Below, in pieces: positions 1 to 13,487 of a DNA stretch of 26,430 nt. The DNA is from Paramacrobiotus richtersi (taxonomy: Eukaryota > Tardigrada > Eutardigrada > Parachela > Macrobiotidae), in the NCBI GenBank assembly GCA_034698045.1, contig JAQGAU010000546.1:1-26430 (forward strand), in the 5' to 3' direction. Made by a program: the position numbers and the translations under genes. Position 1 is the stretch's first letter. Every line of letters starts with the position of its first letter. The notes under the pieces are model-generated. The model did no database searches and had not been told where the DNA came from. It saw only the letters and a list, made by a program, of their open reading frames with translations.

Positions 1-146
1 CACCGCCGCATGATTACCGCTGCCAGATCCTTATGCATCTATGATTTTTATCGACCAATCACTCTAAATCATCGTCAGCATTTCGAATGTTATCCCCGAA
101 GTCCCTGGTACTGCTACATCCTAAGGTATCATTACCGCGAGCTATA

Positions 147-194
147 TCAAATTAGTATTCGCATACTAGTACTTGTACGCGAATACTAATTTGA
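147..194. repeat. Perfect 15-bp inverted repeat (hairpin)
   Basis: The 15 bases at 147-161 are the exact reverse complement of 180-194. The 18-nt loop between them has partly self-complementary ends (GCATAC against GTACGC), which would extend the stem. It could be a cruciform or structured RNA, or the remnant of a small terminal-inverted-repeat element. Confidence 0.75.
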
Positions 195-257
195 CTGTTT
201 GCTAACGGAATATGATATGGTACAGCAATAAATACATTTGATTGTTCTCAGAATACT

Positions 258-291
258 CCTGTTGATTTATTAATAGTAATAATTCAACAGG
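258..291. repeat. Short-loop hairpin, 14 of 15 pairs
   Basis: Bases 258-272 pair with 277-291 over 15 positions with one mismatch, and the loop is only 4 nt. It lies 64 bp after the first hairpin, upstream of the AMP deaminase coding exons. Function unknown. Confidence 0.7.
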
Positions 292-453
292 CGTACAATC
301 GGCAGCGATGCAACCTAGAACTGACTGGAGTACGCAGGATGACAAGAATGACTCCCTAAAGTGCAATTAGCAAGCCCTGGCCGTTAAATTCATTCACGAA
401 TGGTTTACTAACAGTCCGATGTATTGTTTTCTTCATCAGGTCACTGGGTGTTA

Positions 454-5545
<5,092 letters not shown>

Positions 5546-6651
5546 ATGGAAGTACTCAAAGCTCGCTTAAAGCTCTCTTAATGATCATGGCCATTGGCCA
5601 CTTGCTATAACTATCCGCTGCTGAAAGAACATTTCTCTTTGTTCTTTGGTTCTTGGTCGTGAAGCATCGACGCTATACGTACCTTTACGCAGTACTATAT
5701 GTGCTGTATACTGAGGCATGTGTTTTCACTGACCGATGTAAGTTAGCAGAGATGCGATCGAGGTCCGCCTACCCGGCAGTTAATCCTGGCATGTCTCCTA
5801 ACCGTTCACCGCCTTTATATTGCTAATAATCGCTGATACTGTTTCAAGCGGAAGCTTGCACAATTATACACTCTTTGAAAACGCTGCTGTGACTTGTAGA
5901 AGCTGGCCTTTCCTAGAATACACAAAATCCAGTGTAATATCTTGATCTTACTCAATACAGTCACATTTACTACATATATGCATGTCCAGTGACTCCAGTC
6001 CCAGCTTCGTTGATATGCTTCTCTTTTTCCCCGTTTACCTGAGAAATATTTTACTCCTAATGGAGAGTCTCCATTGCGAGCAGAAGACTTCTGAAGGAAT
6101 CGGGAAATCTCCATAGGAGACGAAATGCCTGGCACCTAAAAAAATCTGATCTACGGAAGTGTCGCCAAAATTAAATTCCGCTCTAATAATCCCAACATCT
6201 TGACGTCGTTCACTGGACTCTTAATTCCGGCCAGGCGCGTTTGGTCTTGCATGCGGCACTCCCTGGCCGGCTTGCGCGAGGATAATTTCGTCAAGGGAAT
6301 GGCCGTGTAATTGTTGAATGACGGCAATGAGAATTCATGTAACGAACTACTCGAAGGACAGGGAACAGATAAAAATTGCTTAGCCCGAAGCTTTTATAAC
6401 AGTATCCCGAATACTCATCCTTCAAGTAGAAATTCTGGCCGAAGCATTCGCCTGGGTACAGTAACCAGGCCCAGTAGAGACGAATCTGCCGTTTTACGAA
6501 CATGCCGTTGTTTACTGCGAATGACGAACGATTACTCCACTAGTGGCGTTTTGTGAAGTTATCTTCGCACCGAATCCGGAGGTGCTTGGTCGCCGGATAC
6601 GACAGACGATCTGCGGGTCAACTGGCTGGGATCCCGCTAGCTACCTGTGAC

Positions 6652-6714
6652 TGTGACCGTATATAACACAGATACTATGGTATGTATACAGAATCTGTGC
6701 TGTATATGGTCACA
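6652..6714. repeat. Imperfect hairpin, 22-bp arms, 19-nt loop
   Basis: Bases 6652-6673 pair with 6693-6714, 19 of 22 positions matching. A further complementary GTAGC/GCTAC lies just outside the stem after a short bulge. The size and shape are like a microRNA precursor, but also like a decayed small inverted-repeat element. Confidence 0.6.
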
Positions 6715-7039
6715 GCTACGAGGCGTCCGGAACTCCCGTGACTGGAGAGATTATCACCACAAGTCCGTTTGTTCCCTCGCGGTATGGTGACGCGAGATTC
6801 TGCTGTTTTCAGCACTCTTTGATATCCGAAAAAAAATTGATTTTTATGACGGATGCCAACGATGAGTTGGCAGGCGCCGTAAAAATTAATGTTTTTCGGA
6901 TAGCCTTCGGACAACCCTTTCGCTTTTTCATGGATCAGAAATCAGAATAAGCAGAATGTGCATGAGATTTACTACCACAGATTGGCAATGTCCTAGTGTA
7001 ACGCGTATTATTATAGTAAGTGCTTACTTGTCGACGTTG

Positions 7040-7150
7040 TCGTAACCGTGTTGTACATGTGTTGTATATATATTATTCTACAAGTACACAAGCTTATTTG
7101 TACACGTATTATTGTACAGGTATACAAGTACAAGTGTACGAGTTTTATAC
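7040..7150. repeat. GTAC/TACAAGT-rich low-complexity tract
   Basis: The stretch repeats variants of GTACA, TACAAGTAC and TTGTAC many times, with several short palindromes. Its composition differs clearly from both flanks. It does not form a regular tandem repeat with a fixed period. It also keeps a 71-codon open frame on the + strand, which I take as a by-product of composition. Confidence 0.5.
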
Positions 7151-7794
7151 AAATTAATATAGTAAAATTACACGTAACTGGTAAACCAGGCCGAACAACC
7201 GTGAACTTCTACGAATCTACAGTACATATGTCAGTAAATTTCTTCAGTAAGGTGCTGGGCTAGTTGCGCAGAATTTCGACGCGGCGGATCGGAACCGTGA
7301 TCAAGAGGATGTTATAGAAGTACCGTCACTCTACAAAAGTTTCCGATACTTAGACCCACCGGCTTCCACAAACCGACACCCCGAACACCATTTATGTTTA
7401 ATCTTGTTTGGATAATGGCTATGTATCCTTCTTTATTGAATCTTAATGATATGGGAACCTAGAAGCATTACATTCATGGCAAATTTAATCCGAAATGGAG
7501 ATGGAAACCGGAGTACAGGGAGAACTGCTTCATATGTCCAAAATATGCTAAATGCTAATTCTGATGCGAATGACCGGAAGAACGTCATTCCTTGTGTGAA
7601 TGGATGCTCTTCCGCCCTGTTAACATGTTCAGAGTTAGAATGAAACACAAGAACGAAACATCAAGTTGATGGCGAGATATAAGCTTAAAGTTCTCTTCTC
7701 TAGCAATTTTCTTAACAATTTTAGAGAATGTGACCTTAACGAAACCTTTACATGGCCTAAACAGACCTTTCTCCTGGAAAATTGCGCGAAATAG

Positions 7795-7990
7795 GCAGTT
7801 CCGCGATGCTCCGCCAAGGCAACTACGGCGAGCGTACAGTATTGGTGCCCGGTTTCTCTTGTCAAAGCGCACCCCCTGCGGCCTGCATAATGCCAGAGAT
7901 ATGATGCAGGCTGATTGTTTGACCTTAAGCAGCAAGAAAAGAGCAATATCTCGGGCGCTACTGCCGCCACGTTCAAACAGAGAACCGCCG
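7795..7990 (+). repeat. Dispersed direct repeat, copy A1
   Basis: This segment matches 10984-11215 in the same orientation. Shared blocks include CAGTTCCGCG, CTTGTCAAA.CGCACCCC and GCAGCAAGAA, with the second copy longer by roughly 40 bp of inserted sequence. It abuts the outer end of the left arm of the large inverted duplication. On the minus strand both copies can read GVRFDK, but no long frame is shared, so no protein is called. Origin unknown; possibly a fragment of a transposable element. Confidence 0.6.
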
Positions 7991-8019
7991 GTACTGGCAA
8001 ATAAATATGCACTAGAAGT

Positions 8020-9860
8020 ATAGTTCTTGATTTCAAAGTTTTGACTGCAAAGATGCAGCATTGCAATTTAGTCCGGTAGTGCTTGTACCTGAACCTAACT
8101 GTGCTTTTAAAAATATATATGGCATTGTTTCTAACTGGAACGAGCTAGATAAACTGTTTACTTTATGATTTCTTTGTGTTTGGGGTTGTGCTGAATGCAT
8201 TTGTTTTCCACCGCTTGTGACTCGATTATCTTGTACCGACACGCACGGAAATATTGTCATGCGAAAATCTTTTATTTGCTAAAAGGACATGATTATTAAT
8301 TTTTTAGTATATGACAGCAGTCGGTGAAGTACATCACTTTAAGGATTACCTACAATCCGACATCACCGCATCGTTATACTTACGCTCAAGTGTACCTTAC
8401 AATTATAAAAAAAATAAAACTTATGCAATCTGTTTTGCATTCATTTCACAGTGATGCGTTTACGTCTCCAGTCCAGAGCACGTCTTGTACGATCTGAATT
8501 CGAAGTGGTCACCCAATTCGAGGTTTGCGAAGCCGGTACGTTTCTTCAGGCAGAAGAAATCCAAGAGTTCTGTAAGTCTTACACAGCTTGTTCTTATTGC
8601 AGTTGATAGATTCGTTGTCCAGAAGGTTTTTATCCGGCGCACCAATCAAACTCAGATTAAACAAAGAGAATCCAGTTTTCTTCGGAGGCACGGATCGCTC
8701 CATCTCAGATATTAAGCCCTTTCGAGTAAGTCCAGTTCGCGACATCTGACTGGCATAGCGGTTGATCTGCAAACGCAGTGCATCGGATACAATTGATGGG
8801 ACCTCCTCCTGCGCAGTCATGCCGATAGTTGGGGATTTTGCAGAAAAGCGACTACTAAACGGATTTGAATATCGATGGACAAAGGCGATGTTTCCCACAA
8901 TAACGTGCAGGATCAATGATAAATGCATCATAAGCGCCATTTCCAATGCAAGTGGAAGACGTGGTTTAAAAAATCATTTTGACATTTGTATGCTCCATTT
9001 TTCATCAGAATGATTCGCTTAGCGTTACAAGAGTTGGCGAAACCCGTACTTTAAATCAAAAATACTACTGCTTTGGATAAGAATCTGCATTCAATCGAAA
9101 ACGTGCCAGCATGGATAAATCGAAAGGTCTACACGAAGCTTCGCGATTGCTCGTAGTAGACAACGTTCCAAGGAAGAATCCCCAAATAAGAGATTTTATA
9201 TATCATGTAGAACACATGCGTAACCAGATAGGGCGAACGAGTACAATTCCCAGTTAATATTTCTTAGATATGAAACATATTATCATATTCCCAGTCTAAT
9301 ATGCCTGTGGTAAGAAATCACATGCCGTCAACAGCAATTCTATCGCGTCGCAACATCCTTGACGCCCCCAGATCGGCTCGTTTATAAATAAAAAATTTTG
9401 AATTACGATTTATAAGTCGACATTGTATGCAGCGCTCTGCATTTGAGAAACTAGAAGCGAAAGTCGAATAACTGCTCCCCATTCATCCGCCTTACAATTA
9501 GTTAGGTCGCCTACGATAAGTCTGCAGACATTTCATGTACAAGAAAGCAATTGGGTGGGTTGTGACATACAAAGGATGCGTGGTCAACATGGTCGTATTA
9601 GAAAATGGTATCATCGGCATCCGTTTATCGCATAATAAGTAATGTGGTGTTATGGCCATAGGTTCCGATACCCTAAAGTCAGATGAATGATGCCTGTAGA
9701 AAAAAGGTGATCTTCAAACGCCTTTTGGCACTACAGTACGTCGCGTATACGAGACACTTATTCGTGCATTAGATTAGATAAGTGCACTGCTCTTAGCGGA
9801 AACTGAATATCCGAAGCGAAGGGCGTACGGTAGTGACATCATAGTGGGAATGTTAGTAAT
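8020..9860 (-). repeat. Left arm of a large inverted duplication
   Basis: This arm is the diverged reverse complement of 11325-13210. Long matches occur throughout. Examples are GACGCCCCCAGATCGGCTCG (9361-9380), the GGCACTACAGTACGTCGCG block near 9726, a block around 9490-9560, and one around 8040-8200. It contains the minus-strand peptide gene at 8509-8940 with about 0.9 kb upstream and 0.45 kb downstream. The arms differ by many substitutions and indels, so the duplication is not recent. Confidence 0.85.
8509..8940 (-). CDS. Unrecognised secreted peptide precursor, copy 1 (143 aa)
   Basis: I do not recognise this family. It is a single-exon frame starting at ATG 8940. Residues 2-20 are hydrophobic (MALMMHLSLILHVIVGNIAF), consistent with a signal peptide. 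A propeptide-like region follows, then Lys-Lys at 87-88, an N-glycosylation sequon NES at 109-111, the pair CNKNKLC (Cys114, Cys120), and the C-terminus YRLRKPRIG-stop. If processed, the terminal Gly would donate an amide. The paralogue at 12291-12734 is about 75-80% identical. Their length differences are three in-frame indels (3, 6 and 3 nt), and the last 19 codons differ at seven codons, six synonymously. That supports this frame as real coding sequence. A neuropeptide or hormone precursor is my inference; a cysteine-poor structural secreted protein is the alternative. A possible minus-strand AATAAA is near 8265-8275. Confidence 0.75.
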   Translation of the reverse strand: MALMMHLSLILHVIVGNIAFVHRYSNPFSSRFSAKSPTIGMTAQEEVPSIVSDALRLQINRYASQMSRTGLTRKGLISEMERSVPPKKTGFSLFNLSLIGAPDKNLLDNESINCNKNKLCKTYRTLGFLLPEETYRLRKPRIG

Positions 9861-9885
9861 AATAGTATGATGCAGTTAGTATAAT

Positions 9886-9955
9886 CAAGAACTTACTATA
9901 TCTAAAGAACTATCTAAAACTTACTAATTATATAGTTAGATATAGTAAGTTCTTG
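9886..9955. repeat. Foldback with perfect 19-bp arms near the palindrome centre
   Basis: Bases 9886-9904 are the exact reverse complement of 9937-9955. An inner AACTAT/ATAGTT pair extends the stem so that most of the 70 bp can fold back on itself. It lies just inside the inner end of the left arm. Confidence 0.8.
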
Positions 9956-10212
9956 GTATAATGCAATCATTCGCAGGCATTAGCCGCTATAATGGCATGA
10001 AATGTAGTAGGATTCTGAAGTTATGTAGTCTGCACCCTGTAGTTCACGATGATTTTTACCACTTTAATATGCATTTGCACTGGTTCACTTGCGTAAATTT
10101 TGATTTACTCACGATTTGTTTACAGGAAACTTAAATGCACGGGCTTCAGGTTGAAGTTCCCGTGTTAAGGATGTGGGCCATAACCGGTCAGTGGCCTTCC
10201 TCTGTGCGACTG

Positions 10213-10350
10213 GATATGGAAATCAACAACAAGGAAAATTTAATGGTGGTGCGTATACAGCTACTGTAAAATTCAGTCAGACGACGGCTGTTGTCGTAAT
10301 ACTGCATGTCCCTCCACCGTTCTTAAGAAAAGGTTATACAGTCGACCGTC
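10213..10350 (+). repeat. Decayed fragment related to 13319-13470 (opposite strand)
   Basis: On the + strand this reads EINNKENLMVV and then, in another frame, TAVVVILHVP. The minus strand at 13319-13470 reads EINNNENFMVV and TAVVVILHVP in a single frame. The copy here has lost about 16 nt between the two blocks and lacks the splice sites seen at the other copy. I read it as a decayed duplicate of that exon or of a shared repeat. Confidence 0.55.
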
Positions 10351-10983
10351 CGACTTCCCTCACCACTCCTTTCCACGCCTAACACCTTGATCAACCTCCT
10401 CCACTTACTCTTCCCACTTGGGAACGATCCGCGCGGTACTGGTCAACTTTACTTCTTCCACTCACTACTACAGAGGAAACTTCAATTTACTCAATGTTAG
10501 GGAACGTTGTCAGATAACCTAGAAAAACAGTCAAGTGTTTTTCCTACCGTAGGTTATTATTTATTGCATTCTTTCTGCAAATTTGTGGTACGTACACTGC
10601 AACTGCCTAAATTAAGGCAGCTTCGTTTTGTAAGCACAAAACTAGCACGGGATTGGCACTTATTGTGATGTTTATGGTTCATGCAGCAAAGTAAGTTTAG
10701 TAGCTCCGCATTGTGGTTGAAAAGTTGGAGCTTTTCAGCCGATCTTATTCTTCCAAAAACCTTGTTCTTCCTAGTAACAATCCGAAGCAATCCAAAGTTC
10801 CTACATGTATGCGTACGGCCCTCATACAACTCAGCTATCTGCGTAAAGAAGTGGACAGAATATGTGAATTATTCTTGCTGAGAAGCTGTCGCGGTCTGTA
10901 GATAGTAAGCCTTGCCCAGTATTGGTCGTGGAAAAGAAGGCAAAGTAAAGAGAGGGAGAAACCAAGTCCAGTTGTGCTGGCCT

Positions 10984-11215
10984 GCAGTTCCGCGCTTCTC
11001 CGTCAAAGCAACTCGGCGAACGTAATGGTGTTTGGCCCCCGTTTACCTGGCCACTGCCTTGTGGAGTGTTTGGCTACCGACACATAGTGCCGGCTTGTCT
11101 TGTCAAACCGCACCCCTTGCATCATGTGACAGAGATCTGCTGCAGGTTGATGTATGACCTTGATCCCCGTGCAGCAAGAAGCGCAACAGCTTGATGCCGC
11201 TTTCAAGCAGCGGAA
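10984..11215 (+). repeat. Dispersed direct repeat, copy A2
   Basis: Second copy of the segment at 7795-7990, same orientation, with an internal insertion. It lies about 110 bp inside the inner end of the right arm of the inverted duplication, whereas copy A1 lies at the outer end of the left arm. The placement is therefore not mirror-symmetric. Confidence 0.6.
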
Positions 11216-11324
11216 TGGTATGAATTCCCGCACGATATCTACTGGTTCGCAATATGATAGTCGGCATGTGATCATTACGATGCCCGCCGTTACGCGAGTG
11301 CTCAACCACCAGCGGGCTCTCGTG

Positions 11325-13210
11325 TCACCAGCATTACCAGTATGATCCCACTACCGTAATTCTTTCGCTTCGGTCATCCAGTTACCGCTAAGAGCCAGCG
11401 CACTTATTGAATCTAACACATGTACTTATAATGTCTCGCAAACGCGACGTACTGTAGTGCCAAAAGGCATTTGATCGAAATAGATTTTAATATCACCTTT
11501 CTTCCACATCCAGCATTCATCTGACTTGATGTTAGCCAGGCCGGGTACATACCTACGGCCATAACACCACATTACTTTTTATTCGATTAACGGATGTTGA
11601 TGACACCATCTTCTAATACAACCATTGACTATTGTTTGGTATGGTATATCCCACCCAGTTACTTTATTTTACGTACATGTACAGGAAATGTATGCAGACT
11701 TATCGTAGGCGACATTACCTGATAGAAGTGTCCTAACAACCAAGGCGAATGAAAAGGAAGCACTCATTCGACTTTCGCTTCTATGTAGTTGGCATACAAT
11801 ATCGACTTACATACCGTAATTGAAATTTTTTTATTTTTTATTAATAAACGAGCCGATCTGGGGGCGTCAAGGATGTTGCAGTGCGGTACAACTGCTGTTG
11901 ACGGCATGTGATTTTCTTACCACAGGCAAATCAGACTGGGAATGCAATCATATGATTTGTATCTAATAAATTTACCGCGAATCTTGTTGGTTCGCGATTG
12001 CCCTATCCGGTTACGGATAAGTTCTAGTGAACAGCTGACATATAAAATCTGTTTCGGCATTCTTGCTTGGAAAGTTGTCTACTACAAGCAAATTGCGAAG
12101 CTTCGTGTAAACCTTTTGCTCCATCTATGCTGCTACGTTCGGGATCGAATGCGGATTCTTATCCCAAGCAGTGGCATTTTATATTTAAAGTACTGTTTTC
12201 GCCGACGCCTAACCGAATCATTCTAATGTAGAATGGCGCGCACAGGTGTCAATATTATGTTCTAAACCACATCTTCCACTTGAACTGAAAATGGCGTTTG
12301 TGATGCATTTATCAGTGATACTGCACGTTATTGTGGGAAGCATCGCCTTTGTCCATCGATACTCTAATCCTTTCAGTAATCGTTTTACTGCAGAATCCCC
12401 AGCAGCTATCGGTATTACTGCGAATGAACAGGAAGATGTCCCACTGGTTGTATCCGACACATTGCGCTTGCAAATTAACCGCTATGCCAGTCAGATGTCG
12501 CAAACGGAACTTTCACGAAAGGGATTAATTATATCCGAGATGGAGCGATCCGTGCCTCCGAAGAAAACTGGATTCTCGTTGCTAAATCTGAGTTTAATCG
12601 GTGAGCCGGATAAAAACCTTCTGGACAACGAATCCGCCAGCTGCAATAAGAATAAGCTGTGTAAGATTTACAGAACTCTTGGATTTCTTCTTCCCGAAGA
12701 AACATACCGACACCGCAAACCTAGAATTGGATGACTACTTCGGATCGTACAGGATGCATTGTGTACTGCAAACGCATACTTCAACGTCAAATGAATGCAA
12801 AACAAATTACACACATTTTAATTTTTTGTTTAAAACGATTCAGTACCGTATGAAGCTTTAGTATAACGACGATGTGATATACTGTACTTCTCATACAGTT
12901 GCGCTGCCAGATTGTACTTATTGTTCTTTTCCGGTGCTATATAGCAATCCGACCGACTGCTGTATAAAAAATAATCATCTCCTTGTGGCAAGCCAACGAT
13001 ATTCGCATACTTATACTTATCCATGTAGGACAGACACATCGTAGGCAGTTGCAGTCAGCTGCATTCAGTACAACCCCAAATAAAAAGATATCAAAACAGT
13101 TCATCCAGCTTATTCCAGTCAAAAACAATGTAAAAGTACAAGTTGTAGTGCCGGAATGAACTGCAATGCTGCATCTTTGCAGCTTTAAATTCGTGATCAA
13201 GAACTGTAAT
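11325..13210 (+). repeat. Right arm of a large inverted duplication
   Basis: Diverged reverse complement of 8020-9860, carrying the + strand peptide gene at 12291-12734, about 0.95 kb of upstream sequence and about 0.47 kb downstream. Non-coding upstream blocks remain alignable with the other arm, for instance around 11450-11480, 11570-11620, 11690-11720 and 11845-11890. Some regulatory sequence may therefore be shared by both genes. Confidence 0.85.
12291..12734 (+). CDS. Unrecognised secreted peptide precursor, copy 2 (147 aa)
   Basis: Paralogue of 8509-8940 on the opposite strand, transcribed away from it. ATG 12291 is preferred because it aligns with the ATG of copy 1; the open frame further upstream has no second ATG. 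Residues 2-20 form a hydrophobic leader. Later come Lys-Lys (91-92), NES (113-115), CNKNKLC (Cys118, Cys124) and YRHRKPRIG-stop (139-147). The block RTLGFLLPEETYR is identical in both copies. Candidate cleavage at Lys-Lys would release a C-terminal peptide of about 54 residues with one disulfide and an amidated PRI end. PRX-amide ends are known from pyrokinin and ecdysis-triggering hormones, and a C-x5-C ring from calcitonins, but neither resemblance is strong enough to name it. AATAAA at 13079-13084 is a possible poly(A) signal. Confidence 0.75.
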   Translation: MAFVMHLSVILHVIVGSIAFVHRYSNPFSNRFTAESPAAIGITANEQEDVPLVVSDTLRLQINRYASQMSQTELSRKGLIISEMERSVPPKKTGFSLLNLSLIGEPDKNLLDNESASCNKNKLCKIYRTLGFLLPEETYRHRKPRIG

Positions 13211-13260
13211 AATGCCATTGCCCGGTAGTGTATAATACGTAATCAACATCATCAACTTAC

Positions 13261-13487
13261 ACAGAAAATTTGACTAATGTGCACGCGACGGCGTAGCGAG
13301 CATTGTTGACAATTAACTGTCGACTGCGTGACTTTTTTATCAGGGACGGTTGAGGTACGTGCAGTATTACAACAACTGCCGTCATCGCACTGAATATTGC
13401 AGTGTCTGTATATGCACAAGCACAAGTCAGCACAACCATGAAATTTTCATTATTGTTGATTTCCGTAGAACTTGTGAGTGTTGACCG
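13261..13487 (-). CDS. Possible minus-strand internal exon, unknown gene
   Basis: A 227-nt open block on the minus strand is bounded by a good acceptor (TTTTCTTCTGCAG) and a good donor (GTAAGT). It reads from RSTLTSSTEINNNENF through TAVVVILHVPQPSL to CTLVKFSV. The hydrophobic VVVILHV followed by a basic stretch and LIVNNA vaguely recalls a first transmembrane segment and loop of a seven-helix receptor, but that is not strong enough to call. I could not find a convincing following exon. A broken relative lies at 10213-10350. It could equally be part of a repeat. Confidence 0.3.

Larger units (their letters stand above)
1..453. other. 5' flank of the AMP deaminase gene, with two hairpins
   Basis: No open frame here looks like a gene. 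Two strong foldbacks are present (147-194 and 258-291, listed separately). A pyrimidine-rich stretch ending in CAG at 424-439 could be a 3' splice site feeding the first coding exon, so the AMP deaminase gene may have an untranslated or extra coding exon upstream or outside the window. No TATA box was identified with confidence. Confidence 0.5.
5546..7790. other. Gene-poor stretch downstream of AMP deaminase
   Basis: I see no gene I can support in these 2.2 kb. Weak signals only: an open frame at 6140-6310 (+) of 57 codons without a proper start, ending ...VKGMAV-stop; a frame at 6738-6950 (+) whose first ATG is at 6846, leaving 34 codons; and a frame at 7446-7643 (+) of 65 codons. None resembles a family I know. 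A hairpin at 6652-6714 and GTAC-rich low-complexity DNA near 7040-7150 are listed separately. No AATAAA lies in the 400 bp after the AMP deaminase stop. Confidence 0.5.
9861..11324. other. Spacer between the inverted arms
   Basis: About 1.46 kb that is not shared between the two arms. No gene is supported. It holds a perfect-stem foldback at 9886-9955, a fragment at 10213-10350 related to a minus-strand exon candidate near 13319-13470, a weaker hairpin at 10514-10557 (paired ATAACCT/AGGTTAT and GAAAAACA/TGTTTTTC), and the second copy of direct repeat A. As the region between two divergent genes it presumably contains or borders both promoters. Confidence 0.6.

Noticed and set aside
7585-8066. 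Two overlapping long minus-strand frames and a + strand frame across repeat A1
   Set aside because: Three overlapping open frames in one GC-rich repeat, none preserved in copy A2, are best explained by composition.
11003-11305. Minus-strand frame with VRFDKTSRHYVSV, faintly like the C-terminal end of piggyBac-type transposases
   Set aside because: No cysteine cluster and no catalytic aspartates follow or precede it, and copy A1 diverges right after VRFDK. Not enough to name a transposase.
12601-12861. Alternative + strand frame overlapping the 3' end of peptide copy 2, also open in copy 1
   Set aside because: Between the copies nearly all differences are replacements in this frame (seven of eight differing codons over the shared stretch), whereas they are mostly synonymous in the PRIG frame.
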